Shown here piece by piece: positions 31,003 to 37,266 of a stretch of 39,459 nt of DNA; the first letter of the stretch is position 1, and each line of letters starts with the position of its first letter. Made by a program: the position numbers and the translations under genes. Under the pieces are notes generated by a model. It did no database searches. It was not told where the DNA came from and was given only the letters and a program-made list of their open reading frames with translations. The DNA is taken from NCBI GenBank assembly GCA_002420015.1, contig DIHF01000036.1, positions 453 through 39,911 of the forward strand. Reading direction: 5' to 3'. The stretch is from Micavibrio sp. UBA5703 (lineage in GTDB: Bacteria > Pseudomonadota > Alphaproteobacteria > Micavibrionales > Micavibrionaceae).

Positions 31003-32204
31003 TGGAAACGAAAATCGTCACAATCGATCTGGGCAAGCGCAGCTACGATATATATGTCGGCGCGGGGCTGCTGTTTCGCCTGTCGGATTTTGTTCCCGTA
31101 GACATAAAAGGGCGGCGCATTTTCATCGTGACCGATGTCAATGTAAAGAGCTATGCCGAGGCGGTGCGCAATATCGTGATCGAAGCGGGCGCGCAGGACT
31201 GCGAGATGATGGTGCTGCCGGATGGCGAGAAGACAAAATCGTTCAAGCGTCTTGAGGATGTTTGCGAATGGATGCTGGATCATAATGTCCATCGTAATTC
31301 CATCGTTATGGCGGTGGGCGGCGGCGTGATCGGCGATCTGGCAGGCTTTGCCGCCTCGGTTGTCATGCGCGGGGTTTCCTTCGTGCAAATTCCGACAACG
31401 CTGCTGGCGCAGGTCGACAGCTCGGTCGGCGGCAAGACGGGGATCAACGCGCCGCAGGGAAAAAATCTGATCGGGGCGTTCTACCAGCCGATATCGGTGG
31501 TGGCCGATATCGACACGCTGAGGACGCTGCCGCGACGTGAATTGCTGGCCGGGTATGCGGAGGTGGTCAAATACGGCCTTATCAACGATATCGGATTTTT
31601 CGAGTGGCTGGAGGATAACGGCGCAGATGTTTGCAATCTTGCGCCGGAGGCGGTTGCCTACGCGATCGAAAAAAGCGTCAGGGCCAAGGCCGAAATCGTC
31701 CAGAGCGATGAAAGGGAATCCGGCCGCCGTGCGCTTCTCAATTTGGGGCATACGTTCGGCCATGCGCTGGAGGCCGCCGCGAAATATGACGGGCGGTTGC
31801 TGCACGGCGAAGCTGTGGCGATCGGGATGATGATGGCGTTCGACCTTTCGGTGCGGCTTGGTCATTGCCGCCGGGAAGACATGGAGAGGGTCGAGCAGCA
31901 TTTCAAGAAGGTTGGCTTGCCGACAAGCGTTTCGGTTATCGAGCCGTCCCTGAAAACAAGCGTCGACGATTTGATCGCCATCATGAAGAAGGACAAAAAA
32001 TCGGTCGGCGATAAAATGACATTCATTCTGGCCACCGAGATCGGCGATGCCTTCATCGCGCATGACGTTCCCGAGGAAGCCGTGCGCGAGGTTCTGAAAG
32101 ATGCGCTGGGCCGTCCGAAAACCGCCAGCGAGGGTTTTAATACACAAGGAAAAGGAAGAGGCATTAAAGGGCTATGGAAGTCGGCATTCTCGTCCCACTC
32201 GTAA
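31002..32204 (+). CDS. aroB: 3-dehydroquinate synthase
   Basis: It converts DAHP to 3-dehydroquinate, the second step of the chorismate pathway, using NAD and a divalent metal. Motifs seen: VLPDGEKTKSF, VGGGVIGDLAGFAAS (NAD loop), PTTLLAQVDSSVGGKTGIN, KNLIGAFYQP, AGYAEVVKYG with a metal-ligand Glu, and LNLGHTFGHALEA plus LHGEAVAIGM with the metal His residues. At 400 residues it is 30-40 longer than many AroB proteins, owing to a basic C-terminal tail (FNTQGKGRGIKGLWKSAF). That tail overlaps the start of the following CorC-like gene by 31 bases. Confidence 0.97.
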   Translation: METKIVTIDLGKRSYDIYVGAGLLFRLSDFVPVDIKGRRIFIVTDVNVKSYAEAVRNIVIEAGAQDCEMMVLPDGEKTKSFKRLEDVCEWMLDHNVHRNSIVMAVGGGVIGDLAGFAASVVMRGVSFVQIPTTLLAQVDSSVGGKTGINAPQGKNLIGAFYQPISVVADIDTLRTLPRRELLAGYAEVVKYGLINDIGFFEWLEDNGADVCNLAPEAVAYAIEKSVRAKAEIVQSDERESGRRALLNLGHTFGHALEAAAKYDGRLLHGEAVAIGMMMAFDLSVRLGHCRREDMERVEQHFKKVGLPTSVSVIEPSLKTSVDDLIAIMKKDKKSVGDKMTFILATEIGDAFIAHDVPEEAVREVLKDALGRPKTASEGFNTQGKGRGIKGLWKSAFSSHS

Positions 32205-33454
32205 CAATATTCGTTCTGCTTGTCTTTTCCGCTTTTTTCTCGGGTTCCGAGACGGCCATGACGGCGCTTTCGCGCGCGCGGCTTCATGCGCAGGAAAAAG
32301 AAGGAAACAAACGCGCAAAGCTGGTCAATAAAATCCGCGAAAGAAAAGACCGGATGATCGGCGCGCTTTTGCTGGGCAACAACTTCGTCAACATCATGGC
32401 CTCGGCTGTGGCGACGAGCATGTTTATCAGGTTGTTCGGCGAAAGCGGCGTTGTGTACGCGACGTTTGTCATGACGGCGGTGGTTTTGATTTTCTCCGAG
32501 GTCTTGCCCAAGACTTATGCGCTGCATAATGCGGACAGGCTTGCGCTTCGCGTGGCGCCGCTGGTCAGGCTAATTATCCTGTTCCTTTCGCCGATAACCG
32601 AGATGGTGACGTGGATCGTGCGCGGAATTTTAAGGGTGTTCGGCGTGGATATTTCCAAGGTCAGCACGGGATCGCATCTGGAGCTTTTGCGCGGCGCCAT
32701 CGATATGCATTCCGGCAAGGGCCGCAAGGTCCAGCAGCAGCGCGTGATGTTGCGCTCCATTCTCGACCTGTTCGAGGTGGATGTTTCGGAGATCATGACC
32801 CACCGCAAGAACGTCACGATGGTCGATGCGGATCTTAAAGTGGAGAAAATCGTCGATGAGGTTCTTCAGAGCGCACATACGCGGCTTCCGATCTGGCAGG
32901 GAGATCAGGACAATATTATAGGCATACTTCATTCGAAGATATTGTTGCAGGAATTGCGCGATCATCAGGGTGATTATTCGAAAATCAGGATCAACGACAT
33001 ATGCCTTGAGCCGTGGTTCATTCCCGATTCAACGACATTGAATGAACAGCTACAGGCTTTCCGCGAGCGCAAGGAGCATTTCGCCATTGTCGTCGACGAA
33101 TACGGCACGTTCATGGGTATCGTCACGCTGGAGGATATTCTTGAGGAGATCGTCGGCGAAATCGACGACGAGCATGACGAGACCGTGGCGGGCGTTCGCA
33201 AGATGAAGGACGGGGCTTATATCATCAACGGGGATGTGACGATCCGCGATCTCGACCGGGAATACGGCTGGGGTTTGCCGGATGAGAATTATTCGACGAT
33301 TGCGGGGCTTGTGATCCATGAGGCGCAGGCTATACCGGAAATCGGGCAGGTTTTTACGTTCTATGATTTTCGCTTTGATATCATCAAACGTCACCGCAAT
33401 CAGATCACACAAATTCGCGTGACGCCGCCGGAGAAGGAAAAGAAGGTTTCTTAG
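32174..33454 (+). CDS. HlyC/CorC-family membrane protein (CNNM/DUF21 + CBS pair + CorC domain)
   Basis: A 426-residue integral membrane protein. Residues 1-~190 form the DUF21/CNNM transmembrane domain: VPLVTIFVLLVFSAFFSGSE (the FSGSETA motif), LLLGNNFVNIMASAVATSMF and IFSEVLPKTYAL. Two CBS domains follow (~205-325; DVSEIMTHRKNVTMVDAD and HFAIVVDEYGTFMGIVTLED), then the CorC_HlyC domain (YIINGDVTIRDLDREYGW). The family is linked to Mg2+/Co2+ efflux and has been annotated as hemolysin; magnesium or cobalt transport is the likelier role. It overlaps aroB and is probably cotranscribed. The ATG at 32174 follows AAAGGG closely. Confidence 0.92.
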   Translation: MEVGILVPLVTIFVLLVFSAFFSGSETAMTALSRARLHAQEKEGNKRAKLVNKIRERKDRMIGALLLGNNFVNIMASAVATSMFIRLFGESGVVYATFVMTAVVLIFSEVLPKTYALHNADRLALRVAPLVRLIILFLSPITEMVTWIVRGILRVFGVDISKVSTGSHLELLRGAIDMHSGKGRKVQQQRVMLRSILDLFEVDVSEIMTHRKNVTMVDADLKVEKIVDEVLQSAHTRLPIWQGDQDNIIGILHSKILLQELRDHQGDYSKIRINDICLEPWFIPDSTTLNEQLQAFRERKEHFAIVVDEYGTFMGIVTLEDILEEIVGEIDDEHDETVAGVRKMKDGAYIINGDVTIRDLDREYGWGLPDENYSTIAGLVIHEAQAIPEIGQVFTFYDFRFDIIKRHRNQITQIRVTPPEKEKKVS

Positions 33455-33477
33455 GGGCAAAACCTAATTTCATCCAT

Positions 33478-33637
33478 CGTCACCCCCGTGGTGAGCGAAA
33501 ACCGGAGGTTTTTGCGAACATCAACGACGGGGGTCCAGAAAAAGAGCGCGGCTATGCCGCGCACATATGGATCCCCGCCGTTTAAGCCCGTCTTCCCCCG
33601 GCTCAAGGCCGGGGTTCGCCGGGCCGCGGGGATGACG
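33478..33637. repeat. Composite palindromic repeat, families B and D
   Basis: The left end CGTCACCCCCG matches the left end of the element at 17496, while the right part from about 33574 (GGATCCCCGCCGTTTAAGCC ... CGCCGGGCCGCGGGGATGACG) matches the element at 24763-24902. The hairpin GCGCGGCTATGCCGCGC lies between. It separates the convergent CorC-like and aldo/keto reductase genes. Confidence 0.85.
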
Positions 33638-33659
33638 AAAATCTTTTGGTTCTTGCCTC

Positions 33660-34418
33660 TTAAGTGGCGGCAAGGCGGCAGTTTTCGCGCAGGTGGACGG
33701 GGTTGATTGTGCCGGTGATGACGGCGGTCGCGCCGGGATGCGAGAGGGCGAATTGCAGGGATTTGCCGATGTCGCCCGCATGGCCGCTGGCCAGCGCTTT
33801 TTTAACGAGCGCGCCTTTATTATTTGTTGTGGCGTAATCGAGAACGGATTTTTCATCGGTGTATTCAGGATTGTAGGCGACCATGACGACATCGAGAAGT
33901 TCGAGCGCCATGATGCCGCCTTCGGGTGTTTTGGTTGAGGCGCCGACAGCGCGGACGAGGCCCCGGCGTTTGAAGTCGTGGAGTTTTTCGATCAGGCCGT
34001 GATTGCCGAGGATTTCCATGTCGTTGCCGCTTGAATGGATCAGAAGAACGTCGAGGTAATCCGTTTGCAGGCGCTTGAGGCTGCGTTCGAGAGATTTTTC
34101 AAAGTGGCCGGGTGTAAAATTGAATTCTGATTTTCCGTCGATAAATTCTTCGCCGGCCTTGCCGACGATGACCCAGTTTTCGCGTTGGCCCTTCAGAAGT
34201 CTTCCGAGGCGTTCTTCGCTCGTTCCGTAAGATGGCGCGGTGTCCAGAAGATTAATGCCGAGATCGGCGGCCAGCGCCAGCAAATCCGCCAGTGCGTTTT
34301 CGTCGGGGATTTCAAAACCGTGCGGATACTTAACGTCTTCGTTGCGGCCGAATTTCACGGTGCCGAGGCCCAGCCGTGAGACGGTTATCCCTGTTTGCCC
34401 GAGTTGTCTTTTGTCCAT
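33660..34418 (-). CDS. Aldo/keto reductase
   Basis: An NAD(P)H-dependent oxidoreductase of the AKR superfamily (TIM barrel), 252 residues from the ATG at 34418. The catalytic tetrad is present: Asp59 and Tyr64 (LLDTAPSYGTSEERLG), Lys87 (VIVGKAGE) and His128 (DVLLIHSSG). The C-terminal cofactor region AVITGTINPVHLRENC is the short form, so the protein lacks the last helices of longer AKRs. The opening MDKRQLGQTGITVSRLGLGT is the normal AKR start, hence my choice over the ATG at 34433. Its start lies inside the end of the FAD oxidoreductase gene, so the two are coupled. The substrate is unknown. Confidence 0.88.
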   Translation of the reverse strand: MDKRQLGQTGITVSRLGLGTVKFGRNEDVKYPHGFEIPDENALADLLALAADLGINLLDTAPSYGTSEERLGRLLKGQRENWVIVGKAGEEFIDGKSEFNFTPGHFEKSLERSLKRLQTDYLDVLLIHSSGNDMEILGNHGLIEKLHDFKRRGLVRAVGASTKTPEGGIMALELLDVVMVAYNPEYTDEKSVLDYATTNNKGALVKKALASGHAGDIGKSLQFALSHPGATAVITGTINPVHLRENCRLAAT

Positions 34419-35536
34419 TTTACGCTGTCCCATGGGGCCGTAGCATAATCCGCTTCGGGTAAGAATGACCAGTCCGTTGTTTGCTGTGAGGAAGGCTTTA
34501 TGCCCGCATTTTCAATTTTTTTCATGACCATATTGGCCAGAAGCGGCGCGAAGGTTAGCTTCGTGGGCCAGCAGTACAGCGCATTTCCGGCCTCGTGAAT
34601 GGTCGGCGTATCGGGCAGCCAGCCGCCGGTTTTCGATTTTCCCTCGATGCGGTCGATGGGGAACGATGCCCATTGAATGGCCGAGAGGTCGAGGGAGGGC
34701 ATGTATTTGGCAAAGGCCTTGCGGATTGCGGTGTAGACTTCGGAAGGATCGGAGTCTTTGGCACGCTCGGCCACCGCGCCGCCGACATACCATATGAGCG
34801 CGCCGTCTTTGGTTTTGTGGGTGGTAATGGTGGCCACGGGTTTTTCGGAAGGGCCGACAAAATGTGCGTGAAGAACAAAGGGCGCGTTCTTCATCAGGCC
34901 CATCAGCAGGGGGCGTTTTTGGGTTTCAAGCCCGGCGGCGTGGCCGTTTTGTTTTGCGGCGGGTTCGTTGCCTGCAGCGGCGGTGTAGATGGTCAGTTTT
35001 GCTTCTATGGTTGCGTTGTTGTTTTTACGAATTGAATTTTTGTAAGGTTTGGCAAGGGCGCAGATTACTGCGGGAATATCGAGGACAGGCTCGCCCATTT
35101 CCATGAGTGTGCCGTCAAAGCCGGAAGAAGTGACGCCGGAAGGCCATTGCGCGGCCGGGATTTTTTTTGTGCTGCCCAGCGCCGTTTTGCCGAGCGTTTC
35201 GACAAGCCCGCCCAGCGGGCCGGACGGGATCAGAAGATTTTGAGAGAAAACTTTATTTTTCGCCGGGGAAAGATCGACCGGGCCGGAGCCGTTTAACGCC
35301 TCGCGCCAGCGGTCCGGCATTGCACCGATGGCGCGGGCGAGGGGGCTGACTTTTCCCGCCAGCGTATATTTCAGGCCGGAATGTATGATGCCCTGGCTGG
35401 CGATGCTCTGCCCGCCGCCGATGAAATTTTTCTCAAGTAAAAGAACGTCGTAGCCGGAACGCTTTAAGGTATGAAACAGCCACAACCCGGCTATGCCGGC
35501 GCCGTAGATCAGAATGTCTGTTTTGTTATTGACCAT
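34385..35536 (-). CDS. FAD-dependent oxidoreductase (DAO family)
   Basis: A 383-residue flavoprotein. The N-terminal Rossmann loop is LIYGAGIAGLWLFHTL (GxGxxG at 12-17), followed by LLLEKNFIGGGQSIASQGIIHSG, the DAO-type FAD contact that is also seen in glycerol-3-phosphate dehydrogenase and L-2-hydroxyglutarate oxidase relatives. C-terminal ALYCWPTKLTFAPLLANMVM matches the GxxTxAP(l)LA closing motif. No signal peptide. The substrate cannot be deduced. The 34-base overlap with the downstream aldo/keto reductase implies a joint redox pathway. The start ATG at 35536 lacks a ribosome site and could be leaderless. Confidence 0.8.
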   Translation of the reverse strand: MVNNKTDILIYGAGIAGLWLFHTLKRSGYDVLLLEKNFIGGGQSIASQGIIHSGLKYTLAGKVSPLARAIGAMPDRWREALNGSGPVDLSPAKNKVFSQNLLIPSGPLGGLVETLGKTALGSTKKIPAAQWPSGVTSSGFDGTLMEMGEPVLDIPAVICALAKPYKNSIRKNNNATIEAKLTIYTAAAGNEPAAKQNGHAAGLETQKRPLLMGLMKNAPFVLHAHFVGPSEKPVATITTHKTKDGALIWYVGGAVAERAKDSDPSEVYTAIRKAFAKYMPSLDLSAIQWASFPIDRIEGKSKTGGWLPDTPTIHEAGNALYCWPTKLTFAPLLANMVMKKIENAGIKPSSQQTTDWSFLPEADYATAPWDSVKWTKDNSGKQG

Positions 35537-35596
35537 GAGAGGGTTTTAGCACAAAGAGAGCCAAGTACTAGACAAGAGGGCTGTTGAAACAATGAG

Positions 35597-35625
35597 TTGA
35601 CATAAGTTATTTTACGGATTATTGT
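35597..35625 (+). promoter_or_regulatory. Sigma70-type promoter upstream of the 88-residue gene
   Basis: A perfect -35 TTGACA (35597-35602), a 17-base spacer and TATTGT (35620-35625, 4 of 6 matches). It lies about 45 bases upstream of the start codon at 35668. It is the best promoter match I found in the window. Confidence 0.65.
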
Positions 35626-35667
35626 GGCCGTGATTTATGTATATATAAATAAAAACGGAGTTACGCT

Positions 35668-35934
35668 ATGAACACCAAGACGTTCGCCCCCGATGAAATT
35701 GCAGATATTTTTATGAATGCTGCTGATCTTAAGGTTGCGCAAAATACTTTGGGGCAGAAAGGTTTTCCTGTGCATCGAGTTATGAGTTTATCGTACATGT
35801 TCACCAGTATTTCCGATGACTGCGCGTTTGTTGAGGCAGGCGAACAAGATCTGCGCCGTCAGTTTATTGAAGAATTAGGTGATCTGAACCATAAGCTGAA
35901 CAACAAACTGCTTACAGTGGGCTGCGATGCGTAA
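35668..35934 (+). CDS. Small hypothetical protein (88 residues)
   Basis: I do not recognise it. It looks soluble and mostly helical: FAPDEIADIFMNAADLKVAQNT at the start and QDLRRQFIEELGDLNHKLNN near the end, with a short central segment (PVHRVMSLSYMFTSISDD). Start: ATG at 35668 with GGAG eight bases upstream and a good promoter before it, so it is probably expressed. It has more AT-rich codons than its neighbours. A second small unknown gene follows after 45 bases on the same strand. Confidence 0.62.
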   Translation: MNTKTFAPDEIADIFMNAADLKVAQNTLGQKGFPVHRVMSLSYMFTSISDDCAFVEAGEQDLRRQFIEELGDLNHKLNNKLLTVGCDA

Positions 35935-35979
35935 CGGTGGCGTTTGAGGTTTTTGAATTAAGGTTGTGAAGGTACAGAT

Positions 35980-36321
35980 ATGGGCGAGGCCAGACTAAAA
36001 ATTGAAAAGGGCGTCTTGCGGATGTTGTTCGCCGACAAGGTCGGCAGCATCACGGGCCTGCACCAGAAGGAAATACTTACTCCTGAAGAATACGTACAAG
36101 ACAGGATGCCTCGTACGGGGCGCCATGTTGTTTCCATCAATATGGGCGGGAAGACGAGGTCATTTTTCGGAACGGTGCGGGATGTCGTTTACGAATTGCC
36201 TTCGCTGGTTGAGTCCAAAAAAGGTGTGCAGGTCAGCCTTATCCGTAAGGGACATAAAAACAACGGTGACAAAATGTCGTTAGAAAATTATGTCAGTCAT
36301 TGGTACCTGTATCCGTTCTAG
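35980..36321 (+). CDS. Small hypothetical protein (113 residues)
   Basis: Unrecognised, basic and without membrane segments. The sequence alternates beta-prone stretches (HVVSINMGGKTRSFFGTVRDVVYELP, KGVQVSLIRKG) and ends in aromatic residues (SHWYLYPF), suggesting a small beta-rich domain. ATG at 35980 with AAGG seven bases upstream. It may form a two-gene unit with the 88-residue gene. The gap to the convergent alpha/beta hydrolase stop is 6 bases. Confidence 0.6.
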   Translation: MGEARLKIEKGVLRMLFADKVGSITGLHQKEILTPEEYVQDRMPRTGRHVVSINMGGKTRSFFGTVRDVVYELPSLVESKKGVQVSLIRKGHKNNGDKMSLENYVSHWYLYPF

Positions 36322-36327
36322 GCCAAA

Positions 36328-37194
36328 TCAGGATTTATTATCGAGCCACTTCCTCACAACATCAATCTGATCAGGCGCCATGAGGGACGGCACGTGGCCG
36401 CAGCCTTTGAAGACGTGCAGGTCGAAGGACGGGCCGCGCTCGTCCATTTTCTTCAGGATGTCGCCCGTTAAAATCACGGATTGCTTGCCCTGCAGCACCA
36501 ATAGCGGGCAGGCGATGCTGTCCCAGAAGGGCCACAGGTCCACGTCGCCTATGGGCTGGCTTTCGAACACCACGGCGATTTCGGGATCGTAGGCGTAGGT
36601 GATCTGGCCGCCATCCAGCGCCCGCGCATTATGCTCGGCCATATGACGCCACTGGTCGTCGGTCACAGGGCCCCAGGTCAGGCCGCGCGTGGCGCGCATG
36701 CGTTTTTCAAGGGCGTGCACGGTATCGAAAGTGTACGATTGCGATATGACCTGATGGATAAAATCGAGCGCCTTTTTCGGGACTTCCGGCCCGACATCGT
36801 TGATAACCATGCGCCGGATGGGTGTGTCTTTGAGGCCCGCCAGATAAATGCCGAGCAGGCCGCCCAGCGAAATGCCGATCCAGTCGACGCTGGCCGGGCC
36901 ACCAACGCCAAGATGCGCGAGCAGCCCCATGATGTCGTGGAAGTATTGCTTGTAATTATAATCATGCGGGGAGGGGAGAAAGTCGCTGCGGCCGCGCCCC
37001 GGCAGATCGACGGCGATGATGCGGTAGCCATCGCGGATCAGTTCCTCGGCAAGAAAATCGAAATCGTGGCCGTTGCCCGTCAGCCCGTGCACGCATATCA
37101 CAGGAAAGCCGTCCCGCGGCCCCCAGTCGTTATAGACGATGCGGTGCAGCCCTTGCGAATTTATGCTTGTGAATTGCTTTTCGGAAAAGCTCAT
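36328..37194 (-). CDS. Alpha/beta hydrolase
   Basis: A 288-residue alpha/beta hydrolase from the ATG at 37194. The oxyanion-hole motif is ICVHGLTGNG, the nucleophile elbow is WIGISLGG with Ser109, and the catalytic His lies in FKGCGHVPSL near the C-terminus; DLPGRGRSD is the usual strand-4 motif. No signal peptide. Esterases, lactonases and haloalkane-type enzymes share this pattern, so the substrate is open. The frame is open upstream to an ATG at 37242, but the extra residues look noncoding. Confidence 0.88.
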   Translation of the reverse strand: MSFSEKQFTSINSQGLHRIVYNDWGPRDGFPVICVHGLTGNGHDFDFLAEELIRDGYRIIAVDLPGRGRSDFLPSPHDYNYKQYFHDIMGLLAHLGVGGPASVDWIGISLGGLLGIYLAGLKDTPIRRMVINDVGPEVPKKALDFIHQVISQSYTFDTVHALEKRMRATRGLTWGPVTDDQWRHMAEHNARALDGGQITYAYDPEIAVVFESQPIGDVDLWPFWDSIACPLLVLQGKQSVILTGDILKKMDERGPSFDLHVFKGCGHVPSLMAPDQIDVVRKWLDNKS

Positions 37195-37266
37195 GAGTAT
37201 GAGGATAGCACGGTTTGGTAGAAATGCTAAACCGGGACACATACACGGTATGTGTCCCCTGTTGTC

